A DNA stretch of 64,000 bases from Cupriavidus sp. D39. GTDB taxonomy: Bacteria; Pseudomonadota; Gammaproteobacteria; Burkholderiales; Burkholderiaceae. Under the pieces are notes generated by a model. The model ran no database searches and was not told the DNA's origin. It worked only from the letters and a program-made list of their open reading frames with translations. The stretch covers positions 310,001 to 374,000 of the forward strand of contig NZ_JAPNLE010000009.1 of NCBI RefSeq assembly GCF_026627925.1. Direction: 5' to 3'. Positions 55,836 through 64,000 of this stretch are shown piece after piece. A program made the position numbers and the translations under genes. The first letter of the stretch is position 1, and each line of letters begins with the position of its first letter.

Positions 55836-56030
55836 GTGTTGTCTCCATCAATTCCTCCGTTTTACAAACGTTTGCATTGTGGGTGATCAAGCAGAGATGT
55901 CAAGAGCTGATTTGGAACAGTGGATCGCTCATGGTGCGGCCTTGCCGCCGATCCAGCGACGCTGTAGTCCAGCGCGAAGCAGGTGGCGGATGTCCCGTAG
56001 ACGACCGTTCCGGCGCCGCGCAATGCCTCG

Positions 56031-56957
56031 TCAGAGTTGAGCCTTCAGGCCCACCGTGCCTCGGAACACGTAGTACTGGTACACGTTGTAGCCAATCATT
56101 ACCGGTAGCAGAATGCCGATCCTAACCAGCATGAAGATCAGCGTCCGGTTATCGGACGCCGCGTCCGCCAGCGATAGCTTGCCCGGCACGATATAAGGAA
56201 ACAGGCTGACCGCGAGACCGCCGAACGACATCAGGAACAACAGCACCGTGGCCCGGAACGGCCCGCGCCGGTCGCCGGTCCAGGCCGACGATATAGGCGG
56301 AGGCCGCCGCTGCAATCGCGCCGAGCACGAGCAGCAGCGGCATCACGCCGGGCTGGTCCCAGCGCTGCGTGCCGATCAGGCTGAAACGCAGCGTGGCCGC
56401 CGACAGGACCAGGGCACTGCATACCGTGACCGGCAGGCAGATGAGTGTCCACCGGCGCGCCGCGCCTTCGATTCCGCCCTCGGTCTTCTTGAGGAGGTAG
56501 GTCGCGCCAAGCAGCGCATAGCCTGCCGCGACGCCGATCGCCGCAAACGCAATGAACACGCCGTTCCAGACGCCCGGTTCGAGGCCGGTGATCAGCCGTC
56601 CCAGCACCACACCCTGCGAGACCGCGGCGATCAAGCTGCCGATCCCGAACGCGCGGTCCCAGAATGGTCCGCGGCGCGCGGCATGACGGAACTCGATGGC
56701 CGCGCCCCGCAGGATCAGCCCGCCGATCAACGCCATCAGCGGCACATAGAGGTGCTGCAGCAACAGGGCGTAGGCGGCGGGGAACGCGCCGAACAGGCCG
56801 CCTCCGAGCACCACCAGCCAGGTTTCATTGGCGTCCCGGACGTGGGCGATTGATTGGACCATCATGTCGCGGTCGCTGCGCTCGCGCGTGAAGAGACTGA
56901 GGACGCCGATCCCCAGGTCGAAGCCGTCGGTGATCACATAGCACGCCAGCATCATCT
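56031..56957 (-). pseudogene. cytochrome bd subunit II remnant (second CydB), 5'-truncated and frameshifted
   Basis: It reads CydB-like from YVITDGFDLGIGVLSLFTRER and DANETWLVVLGGGLFGAFPAAYALLLQHLYV to LDRRP, then changes frame near 56275 and continues RGPFRATVLLFLMSFGGLA ... YNVYQYYVFRGTVGL to 56031. The first 10-15 residues are missing and the frame begins directly after the DUF3331 stop. No cydA copy is nearby. It is a decayed duplicate, distinct in sequence from the intact cydB at 35118. Confidence 0.8.
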
Positions 56958-56978
56958 GGCGGCGGCCCCTTGATTGCC

Positions 56979-57431
56979 TCATGCCGCCCAGGCATCCTCG
57001 CTGCGGGCGTCGTCGGTCCCGCACGCTGCATGTAGCGCAGACGCGAGGATCATGGCATCGGCGTTGCGCGCCGGCGGCCGGCAGGGGCGCGGGCGATAGA
57101 CGGCCTGGCCCTTGGCGATGGGGAGGCCGCTGAGGGCGCACACCCCATCCTCGCGCGCCGATACCGCAGTCCAGATCTGGTCTCCGTAGCGGCAATGGGT
57201 GGCATCGCGCCAACTGATCACCGCCAACGTGGAACTGGGCCGCTCCACCACGCTGATGATGGCGGTGCGCCGGCGGTCTTGCGGTTCTTCCTCATCGGGC
57301 CAGGCGCCATCGGCGCACAGCTGGAAGCCTTGGCGCGCGCGGAGCAGCCCGATGGTGCTGCCCCACGGGTCGGGGCGGTTCGCCTGTGCGTGTGGTGTGG
57401 ATGATGTGGCGGGATTCGGGTGCGCTGGCAT
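56979..57431 (-). CDS. DUF3331 domain-containing protein
   Basis: A 150-residue soluble protein with the DUF3331 core (VERPSSTLAVISWRDATHCRYGDQIWTAVSAREDGVCALSGLPIAKGQAVYRPR, in part). Members are Burkholderiaceae-specific and of unknown function. The Cys-x-LSG-x-PI segment may bind metal. GGAG precedes ATG 57431. It lies directly upstream of the broken cydB and may follow the 39-residue gene at 57494. Confidence 0.78.
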   Translation of the reverse strand: MPAHPNPATSSTPHAQANRPDPWGSTIGLLRARQGFQLCADGAWPDEEEPQDRRRTAIISVVERPSSTLAVISWRDATHCRYGDQIWTAVSAREDGVCALSGLPIAKGQAVYRPRPCRPPARNADAMILASALHAACGTDDARSEDAWAA

Positions 57432-57493
57432 GGTCAGCTCCGGATGATGGAAACGTGCGGGGTCGTGGGCAGAGTCACGGTCGGGGGCTCAGC

Positions 57494-57613
57494 TCAGCCG
57501 GCCTTTGCAGCCTTGCCGGTCTTGACTCGCCCGGGGCGCGCAGCGCCATTGGCGTTCCTCCCGGATGGGGCGATCCACCCCGACAACAGCAACAGGCTTT
57601 CGTTCTTGTTCAT
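57494..57613 (-). CDS. small basic hypothetical peptide
   Basis: 39 residues (MNKNESLLLLSGWIAPSGRN... ending KTGKAAKAG), with GGAG 7-10 bases before the ATG and lying 62 bases upstream of the DUF3331 gene. It has a short hydrophobic start and a Lys/Ala-rich end. It is too short for homology by eye and could be a leader peptide. Confidence 0.4.
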   Translation of the reverse strand: MNKNESLLLLSGWIAPSGRNANGAARPGRVKTGKAAKAG

Positions 57614-58009
57614 GGCGGCTCCGCTGGAAGGGGAGGCACGCGGGGGGGGGCAGCCGGACCCTGTCGCGCGGATGAGGGCTGGCGTGCGGACGCCGGCCGT
57701 GAAGACATCTTATGACGCGCTCCACGCCGCACGCAGTTGTCCATCCGTGCAGGCGCGGTACTGCATTGGGATGGCAGAGCTATACGAACGTAGGAGGCAG
57801 CCCGCTGCAGATGGGAAGAAGGCCGTTGCCTGCGAGGGCCATCTCCGTTTCTTTGGGGAGAATCAATCATCAAAATATTTGAATAGTGCATCCATGAATT
57901 GATTGGTTCACACGTGGGTTGCTCTCGTATAGTTCAGTCCATGGACGGCACGGAAACAAAAAACCCTGCCCCATGAAGTTCAACCAATTTCAACGAGAGA
58001 GCGCAGATC
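57614..58009. other. intergenic region upstream of the isochorismatase gene
   Basis: About 400 bases, increasingly AT-rich toward 57900, with no supported gene. It should contain the promoter of the hydrolase at 58010, whose ribosome binding site is GAGAG near 57993. Confidence 0.45.
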
Positions 58010-58696
58010 ATGTCCAATTCGAAACTCGAAGTGCTGACCCCGCAAAACAGCCAGCTGATCTTCATCGACCACCAGCCGCAGATGGCCTTCGGCGTGCAGT
58101 CGATGGACCGCCAGGCGATGAAGAACAACGCTGTGGGCCTGGCCAAGGCCGCCCGCATCTTCGGCATCCCGACCACCATCACCACGGTCGAGTCGGACTC
58201 CTTCTCGGGCTATACCTACCCCGAGTTGCTTGACGTGTTCCCCGACCAGCCGACGCTGGAGCGCACCTCGATGAATTCGTGGGACGACCAGAAGGTGCGG
58301 GACGCGCTGGCCGCCAACGGCCGCAAGAAGATCATCGTGGCCGGTCTGTGGACCGAGGTCTGCAACACCACCTTCGCGCTGTCCGCGATGCACGACAGCG
58401 ACTACGAGATCTACATGGTGGCCGATGCCTCGGGTGGCACCAGCAAGGAAGCGCACGACTACGCCATGCAGCGCATGGTGCAGGCCGGCGTGGTGCCGGT
58501 GACCTGGCAGCAGGTGCTGCTCGAATGGCAGCGCGACTGGGCCCACCGCGACACCTACGACGCGGTGATGAAACTGGTCAAGGAACACTCGGGCGCCTAC
58601 GGCATGGGCGTGGACTACGCCTACACCATGGTGCACAAGGCCGCCCAGCGCACCGCCGCGCCCCACGCGTCGCTCGCGCCGGTGCCGGCGCGCTGA
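58010..58696 (+). CDS. isochorismatase-family cysteine hydrolase (YcaC-like)
   Basis: A 228-residue hydrolase. The catalytic triad positions are visible as the Asp in LIFIDHQPQM (residues ~16-25), the Lys in NGRKKIIVAGLW, and the Cys in LWTEVCNTTFALSAMH. The family includes nicotinamidase, maleamate amidohydrolase and YcaC. Its neighbours are an FAD monooxygenase and a nicotinate-dehydrogenase-like enzyme, so it may release ammonia from a ring-cleavage amide. Closest resemblance is to the YcaC branch, so the substrate remains open. Confidence 0.87.
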   Translation: MSNSKLEVLTPQNSQLIFIDHQPQMAFGVQSMDRQAMKNNAVGLAKAARIFGIPTTITTVESDSFSGYTYPELLDVFPDQPTLERTSMNSWDDQKVRDALAANGRKKIIVAGLWTEVCNTTFALSAMHDSDYEIYMVADASGGTSKEAHDYAMQRMVQAGVVPVTWQQVLLEWQRDWAHRDTYDAVMKLVKEHSGAYGMGVDYAYTMVHKAAQRTAAPHASLAPVPAR

Positions 58697-58714
58697 GCCG
58701 CGTTGCCGAACCGG

Positions 58715-59869
58715 CTAGGCAGGCTGCACCACGCCCATGATGCGCCTGCCCAGCGAGATGCCCCACTGGGCCAGGCGCTTGTCCGCGGCCCACTGGCTTC
58801 GATCCCATAGCGCGAGCGCGTCGTCGATGCGGTTCCCGGTGGCCTGCAGCGCGCGCGCCAGGGCCACGGCATTGGCTGCCGCCTTGCCCGCGCCTGCGCC
58901 GGTATGCGGACGCGCCACGAAGGCGGCGTCGCCGAGCAGCACGGTGCGGCCGAAGCGCATGCGCGGCGCCGCGTAATCCTGGATCAGCTGCAGGAAGGGA
59001 TCGGGGGTCGATGCGACCAGCGCCGCGAACACCGGCGCGAGGCTGTCCGCCGCCGCAAGCTGCAGCGCCTGGGCATCGGCATCCTTGACCGCGCCCGGGG
59101 GCAGCGAATGCGTGTGCTGGCGACCATGGCGGTCCAGCAGCACGGTCGCCAGCGGTCCTCCGGCGGGCAGCGCGCGGTACCAGACCCAGTTCAGGCGCCG
59201 TTCGTTGCGCAGGACCGACCCGTCCTCGCCGGGAATCAGGTAGGTCAGCATCTGGTGTCCCGGGCCGTCCTGGAAGGCAAAGGCATCGACCAGCAGCGAC
59301 TTGGCCTGCGTGCCCAGCGCAGCCTCGGGCAGCACGCCGCGCCAGGCGACATAGCCGGCATAGGTGGGCGCATCGCCGGGCAGCAACGCTTGCCGCACCG
59401 TGGACAACGGTCCGTCGGCGCCGATCAGCAGATCCGCGCGCTCGGTGCGGCCGGAGGCAAAGCGGGCCGTCATATGATCGGCCTCGTGGGCCAGTGCGAC
59501 CAGTTCCTCGCCGGCATGGATCATGCTCGGATCGAGCGCGCCTTTCATCAGGGCATAGAGTCCGTTCCAGGCGATCTGTGTCTGCGGCATGTAGATGCGG
59601 CGAACCACACCCTCGCGGTCCAGGAAGATGCGGTCCTTCGACGGCACGCCGAAGCCGGGCGAGTGCGCCACCCCCGCGAAGTCCAGCGCGTCGAGCACGC
59701 CGGGCTGCAGCACGAGCCCGCCGCCGCGGCTGTCGAGTTGCTGCGGCGAGCGCTCGAAGACATCGACATTCCAGCCGATGGCGCGCAGGCAGATGGCGGT
59801 AAAGAGCCCGCCGAGCGAGCCGCCGATCACGACGGCGCGGTAAGGTCTGGACGTGGGCATGGTGGGCAT
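58715..59869 (-). CDS. FAD-dependent monooxygenase (2,6-dihydroxypyridine 3-hydroxylase-like)
   Basis: A 384-residue aromatic-ring hydroxylase of the PHBH fold. The FAD motif VVIGGSLGGLFTAICLRAIG is near residue 14. RSPQQLDSRGGGLVLQPGVL follows, then the DG motif LLIGADGPLSTVRQALLPG and the GDAAFVARPHTGAGAGKA C-terminal FAD contact. The N-terminal part most resembles 2,6-dihydroxypyridine 3-monooxygenases, which suits a pyridine or N-heteroaromatic pathway with the neighbouring nicotinate-dehydrogenase-like genes. Met4 (MPTSRPYR) is an alternative start. It is convergent with the hydrolase gene. Confidence 0.83.
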   Translation of the reverse strand: MPTMPTSRPYRAVVIGGSLGGLFTAICLRAIGWNVDVFERSPQQLDSRGGGLVLQPGVLDALDFAGVAHSPGFGVPSKDRIFLDREGVVRRIYMPQTQIAWNGLYALMKGALDPSMIHAGEELVALAHEADHMTARFASGRTERADLLIGADGPLSTVRQALLPGDAPTYAGYVAWRGVLPEAALGTQAKSLLVDAFAFQDGPGHQMLTYLIPGEDGSVLRNERRLNWVWYRALPAGGPLATVLLDRHGRQHTHSLPPGAVKDADAQALQLAAADSLAPVFAALVASTPDPFLQLIQDYAAPRMRFGRTVLLGDAAFVARPHTGAGAGKAAANAVALARALQATGNRIDDALALWDRSQWAADKRLAQWGISLGRRIMGVVQPA

Positions 59870-59936
59870 GATGGTGATGGCGTTGAGGTTCAGGGGGCGG
59901 GCACCGGTTAGCGCCCGGGACATGGCACGCTGCGCG

Positions 59937-62199
59937 CTACGGCGCGATTTCCCTGCGCAGCCGCTCGCCGCCCAGCGGCATGTCGCGCAGGCGTTTGCCG
60001 GTGGCATCGAACAGGGCATTGCCGATGGCGCCCGCGGTGGGCCCCATGGCCGCTTCGGCAACGCCCAGGAACGGCGTGCCGGGGCGGTCGATCAGGTGCA
60101 CGTTGATGGTGGTGGGCACGGCGGAGAAGCGCATGATCGGATAGGCGCTCCAATCGAAGCTGCCGATGCCGCCGGTGTCAAAGCGCAGCTGCTCGTACAG
60201 CGTCCAGCTCGCGGACTGCAGGATGCCGCCCTCGATCTGGTTGCGCACGCCATCCGGATTGACGATCTGCCCGCAATCGACGGCCACCTCCGCATGCTCG
60301 AGACGCACCAGGCCCGTGTCGCGCACCACCGAGATCTCCAGCGCGATCGCCATATAGCCCATCAGGTTCTTGTACCTGGCGAACGCGAAGCCGACGCCGC
60401 GGCCGGGCTTGCGGCCGCGCCGGGGCCAGCCGAACCTGGCGGCGGCAAGCTGGATCACGTCGCGCGCACGCGGGTCTTCCAGATGCCGCAGCCGGAAGGC
60501 GACGGGGTCGGTGTTGGCCGCGGCGGCCAGCTCGTCCATGAAGCTCTCGATCGAGAAGATGTTCAGGTGCGCGCCCAGCGAGCGCATCGCCGAGGTGCGC
60601 AGCGGCATGGTCGGCGAGAAATGGTTGACGATGCGCGAGGCAGGAAGCCTGTAGAGCGGAATCGCGTTGCGGTCGCCGCCGCCCTCGGGCTGCAGCATCG
60701 GGACCGAGGGCGCGGGAACGAATGGCCTGGCCAGCTGCGTGGCGGGCAGCAGCCGGCCCGCGTTGACCACGCGCTCGTTATGCGAGCTGCTCCACAGCGC
60801 ATAGTCCCAGTCGACGATATGGCCGCTGGCATCGAGCGAGGCCTTGACCTCGGTGACCATGGCCGGCGTGAAGTGGTCCCACAGGTTCTCCTGGTCGCGC
60901 ATCCATTGCACGCGCACCGGCTGCCCGGGCAGGGCGCGGGCCAGATAGGCGGCGTGCGCAGCGGCGTCGTCGGCGCCGTTGTGCCCGTAGCAGCCCGAGC
61001 CTTCCACGTGGATGCAGCGTAGCTTGTCCTTGGGCATCGACAGCATCTCGGCCAGGCCGTCGCGCAGCGGGTAGACGCCCTGGGAGTGGGTCCATACGGT
61101 CAGCACGCCGTCCTGCATCTGCGCGACGGCGCACGAGGGGCCGATCGATCCGTGCATCAGGTAATGCTTGGAGTAGGTGGCGGTCAGCGTCCTGGCGCCT
61201 GCCGGCACAGCGCCCCCGGTATTGGCGATCTCGATGCGCTGCGTGGAGATCTGCTTGAGCTGCGCGATCACGTCGGCGGGGCGGGGCAGCGCGCGCCCTT
61301 GCCCCAGCGGCAGGCGGCGCCAAGCGCGCGCTGTGCCCGCACCGCCTGCCATTCCCCCTTGCCACCACGGCGAGCAGGTTGCCGTCGCGCACGACGGCGA
61401 TCACGCCGGGCATGGACTTGACCGCGGTCTCGTCGACCGACAGCAGGGCGGCGTCATAGGCAGGCGGCAGCACCACGCGCGCATGCACCATGCCCGGCAT
61501 GGCCAGGTCCTGGACATAGCTCGGCTTGCCGGTGACCTTGCCGGGAATGTCCAGCCGAGCCATCGGCGTGCCGATCACGGAGAACGACTTCGGGTCGCGC
61601 AGCGGCGAGGCGGGCGTCGCCGCGCGGTGCAGGTTCACCGCGGGCAGCAGTTCGCCGAACGAGAGCGAGCGCCCGTCGGGGGCGGTGATGCGTGCGTTGC
61701 CGACCGACAGCGACGCCGCATCGACACGCAACTGCCGCGCGGCCGCATCTGTCAGCAGCCCGCGCACCTGGGCCGCTGCGTTGAGCAGGGCGCTGCCGCT
61801 GTCGGCCATGGTGTGGCTGCCGGCGGTCAGCCCTTCGTCCGGCGAACGGCCGGTATCGGCGCTCAGGAAGGTGATCAGCGCGGGCGCCATCTGCAGTTCC
61901 TCGGCCGCCACCTGCAGCAGCGCGGTGCGCACACCGGTGCCCAGCTCGACCTTGCCGGTGTACACCGTGACCTGGTTGTCGGGTGCGATCCTGATCCAGG
62001 CGTCGAGATAGGGGTTGGTCTTCAGGCTCCCCGCCAGCGCCTGGTACTGCCGCGCGACCTGCACGGCCGCGCCCTCGTCGGCCAGCACCATCTGCGCGTT
62101 GGCCTTGCGGCCCGGCAGCAGCGTGAAGCCCACCACCAGCGAGCCCGAGACCAGGAAGGCGCGGCGGCCCGGGTCGATGTGGTCGTCATGGCCGCTCAT
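59937..62199 (-). pseudogene. molybdopterin-binding dehydrogenase subunit (NicB/IorB-like), frameshifted
   Basis: A xanthine-oxidase-family Mo-enzyme with a twin-arginine signal (PGRRAFLVSGSLVVGFTLLPG, residues 10-30). It is about 754 residues once two bases are restored (C5 run 61354-61358, and 61289-61297). Mo-cofactor segments include KVELGTGVRTALLQVAAEEL, GSCYGHNGADDAA and the C-terminal VAEAAMGPTAGAIGNALFDATGKR with the catalytic Glu. It oxidises a heteroaromatic acid such as nicotinate or isoquinoline and passes electrons to the 2Fe-2S and cytochrome c subunits. It overlaps the 2Fe-2S gene by 14 bases. The MoaA and MoeA genes elsewhere in the window make the cofactor. Confidence 0.85.
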
Positions 62200-62704
62200 C
62201 GCGCCCCTCCTTGTTGCCTTCGGCCTTGACCCCGCCCGGGCGCACGGCGCCGGGCGTGCCGGCCACGGCGCGGATGGCCGCCAGGATGCGCATATGGGTG
62301 CCGCACCGGCACAGGTTGGGTTCCATGTGCGCGCGCAGCTCGGCCTCGCTGGGATGCGCGTTGACCTCCAGCAGGGCCTGCGCGCGCATGATCATGCCGG
62401 CGATGCAGTAGCCGCACTGCGCCGCCTGGTGGTCGATGAACGCCTTCTGCAAGGGACCCGGGCTGTCGGCGGTACCCAGGCTCTCGATGGTGCGCACCGG
62501 CCGGGTGCCGATCGATGCCACCGGCATCAGGCACGAAAACACCGGGCGGTCGCCGACGATGACGGTGCAGGCGCCGCACTGGCCCAGGCCGCAGCCGAAC
62601 TTGGCGCCGTGCAGGTGCAGTTCGTCGCGCAGGGCGTAGAGCAGCGGCATGGACGGATCGATGTCCAGCTGGTGGCTCGCGCCGTTGACGGTGAGCTTGA
62701 TCAT
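62186..62704 (-). CDS. 2Fe-2S subunit of the molybdopterin dehydrogenase (NicA/IorA-like)
   Basis: A 172-residue two-cluster protein. The plant-type cluster ligands GCGLGQCGACTVIVG ... FSCLMP lie at about residues 38-60, and the second cluster CGYCIAGMIM ... NLCRCGTHMRI at 97-137. It is standard for the small subunit of nicotinate dehydrogenase, isoquinoline oxidoreductase and related enzymes. Its ATG overlaps the cytochrome gene stop (ATGA at 62701-62704), so the three genes form one operon. It transfers electrons from the Mo centre to cytochrome c. Confidence 0.93.
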   Translation of the reverse strand: MIKLTVNGASHQLDIDPSMPLLYALRDELHLHGAKFGCGLGQCGACTVIVGDRPVFSCLMPVASIGTRPVRTIESLGTADSPGPLQKAFIDHQAAQCGYCIAGMIMRAQALLEVNAHPSEAELRAHMEPNLCRCGTHMRILAAIRAVAGTPGAVRPGGVKAEGNKEGRDERP

Positions 62705-63981
62705 CTCGCGTCGTCCCCTTTCCTGAGGTTAGCCATGGTGTCCTGCACGCCGGTCCACGGCGGCTGCCGGGAGTAGGTGGCGCGCAGGTAGGCCGCCAGG
62801 TCGGCAAGCTGCTGGTCGTCGAAGGCCTGCGCGAACGCAGGCATGTAGTGAATGGCGTCCTCGCCGTTCCACGCCACGCCCTGCAGCATCATCTGGATGG
62901 CGTTGCGCGGCGTGCTCGCGTTGACCGCGGAACTGGTGGCGAGGCTGGGGCGGGCACCCACGCTCTGCATCGGCGAACCGGTGCCGTGGCAGGCGGCGCA
63001 CGCCCCGGTGAAGAGCGTCGCGCCGCGCGCGATGGCGGACTGGTCGGCCACGGCCGCCGAGACCGGTACCACGGCGGGCGCGGGTGCCGGCTTCTGCAGC
63101 GACATCAGGTAGGTCGCAATGGCATCGACGTCCGCCTCCGGCACCGTGGCCAGTTCGAGCGTGACTGGCAGCATCGGCCCGGCTGCCGCGCCATGCGCCG
63201 CGGACATGCCGGTGCGCAGGTATGCGCTTAGCTGCGCCTTGGTCCAAGGCACCGGCCCGCTCGCCAAGCGGTTCAGCGGCGGCGCTTCCCAGTTGTCCAC
63301 CACGCCGCCGTCGAAGGCGCGGCCCAGTTTTTCCCCGCCGATCGCATTGAGCGGCGAGTGGCAGGCGGCGCAGTGGCCAAGTCCGTCCACCAGTAGGCGG
63401 CCGCGGTTCCAGGCTTCGTCCTGCGTGGGATCGCGTTGCGCTTCGCCGGGCCGCAGGAACAGCACGTTCCAGAAGGCGACCGGAGGCCGGAAGTTGAGCG
63501 GGAAGATCAGTGCGTTGGCGGGCGGCTTGGCAGTCACGGGCTCGCGCCGCATCAGGTAGGCGTAGGCCGCCTCGATCTCGCGGTCCGACATCCGGCTGAA
63601 GTGGATGTATGGAAACGCCGGATAGAGCTGGTGGCCGTCGCGCGCTATGCCGCGCCGCATGGCGCGCGTGAAGGCGTCCAGCGACCAGTTGCCGATGCCG
63701 GTTTGCGCATCAGGCGTGATGTTGGTCGAGTAGATGGTGCCGAACGGCGTGACCAGTGGCAGGCCGCCGGCGAAGGGCTGGCCGCCCTTGGCCGTATGGC
63801 ACACCGCGCAGTCGCCGAGCGCGACCACGCGGGCGCCCTCCAGCGTCAGCGCCCGGTCGAAGGAAGCGGGCGCGGGCGTGGGGATCGGCGCGATGGCCGG
63901 CTCCCACATGATGCAGGCGGCAGCCACCACGGCAACGGCAGCCGCCCCTGCTGCGGCGAGAAGGACGGGCCGGCGTTTCAT
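62701..63981 (-). CDS. triple-haem cytochrome c subunit of the molybdopterin dehydrogenase
   Basis: A 426-residue membrane-anchored cytochrome with an N-terminal signal/anchor (PVLLAAAGAAAVAVVAAACIM). Three CxxCH haem sites are visible: DCAVCHTA (~residue 58), HCAACHSP (~206) and ACAACHGT (~333). This matches the cytochrome subunit that links nicotinate- or aldehyde-type Mo dehydrogenases to the respiratory chain. It is the first gene of the three-gene operon and ends at 62701. The start is near the window edge but complete. Confidence 0.9.
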   Translation of the reverse strand: MKRRPVLLAAAGAAAVAVVAAACIMWEPAIAPIPTPAPASFDRALTLEGARVVALGDCAVCHTAKGGQPFAGGLPLVTPFGTIYSTNITPDAQTGIGNWSLDAFTRAMRRGIARDGHQLYPAFPYIHFSRMSDREIEAAYAYLMRREPVTAKPPANALIFPLNFRPPVAFWNVLFLRPGEAQRDPTQDEAWNRGRLLVDGLGHCAACHSPLNAIGGEKLGRAFDGGVVDNWEAPPLNRLASGPVPWTKAQLSAYLRTGMSAAHGAAAGPMLPVTLELATVPEADVDAIATYLMSLQKPAPAPAVVPVSAAVADQSAIARGATLFTGACAACHGTGSPMQSVGARPSLATSSAVNASTPRNAIQMMLQGVAWNGEDAIHYMPAFAQAFDDQQLADLAAYLRATYSRQPPWTGVQDTMANLRKGDDAR

Positions 63982-64000
63982 GCTTGCCCTGCCGGGAAGA

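Noticed and set aside
57420..57902. 160-codon plus-strand frame near the DUF3331 gene
   Set aside because: No domain or ribosome binding site; antisense to the small peptide gene and low in protein character.

Overview
The window is high-GC DNA typical of a Cupriavidus/Ralstonia-type betaproteobacterium (Burkholderiaceae). The evidence is the mix of gene families: Bug solute receptors with LysR regulators, a DUF3331 protein, a short-Q-loop cytochrome bd, CbbBc/YdeP-like formate-dehydrogenase-type proteins and ClpK. The dense accessory content suggests a secondary chromosome, megaplasmid or genomic-island region.

Layout. 1-2900: a partial gene at the edge, a 60-bp LysR fragment, an ArsN2-like acetyltransferase, an orphan protein built of three tandem repeats behind an AT-rich operator-like palindrome, and a small orphan. 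3010-9060: a nest of mobile DNA. An IS630-type element, flanked by TA, is split by an inverted-arm repeat. That repeat carries an IS5 element in its centre and an IS110 element in one arm, and the IS110 transposase gene is interrupted after codon 15 by a 2.2-kb group II intron. 9057-18520: an amine/opine-type catabolic operon with a polyamine-type ABC importer, three HcnABC-like flavin/iron-sulfur oxidase subunits, a further FAD oxidase, RidA and a divergent LysR gene. 18604-24746: hydantoinase/oxoprolinase HyuA and HyuB, a Bug receptor and a divergent LysR gene. 25011-26336: a stand-alone HipA/YjjJ-type kinase.

26801-37581: a molybdoenzyme block with an FdhF/YdeP-type oxidoreductase, PsiE, FdhD, MoeA, a MocR-type regulator, a small HTH protein, MoaA and a cyanide-insensitive-type cytochrome bd (CydA, CydB, DUF2474). 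38071-48027: an island-like stretch with a degenerate tyrosine recombinase, a second FdhF paralogue, the ClpK disaggregase, a bestrophin-type channel, an orphan and an MFS transporter. 48189-53275: pirin, an FMN reductase, LysR and a class A penicillin-binding protein. 53276-57613: decaying and foreign DNA with a DHFR/HTH remnant, an AT-rich secreted orphan, an outer-membrane-protein tail, a broken second CydB and DUF3331. 58010-63981: a heteroaromatic-ring hydroxylation cluster with an isochorismatase-family hydrolase, an FAD monooxygenase and a molybdopterin / 2Fe-2S / triple-haem cytochrome c dehydrogenase resembling nicotinate dehydrogenase.

Two cautions. Many otherwise intact genes are broken by a single missing base, usually in a homopolymer, which looks more like residual assembly error than decay. 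The exception is a +1 shift found at exactly the same place in both FdhF paralogues, a few codons before the predicted molybdenum-ligand cysteine. It is the most interesting observation here.
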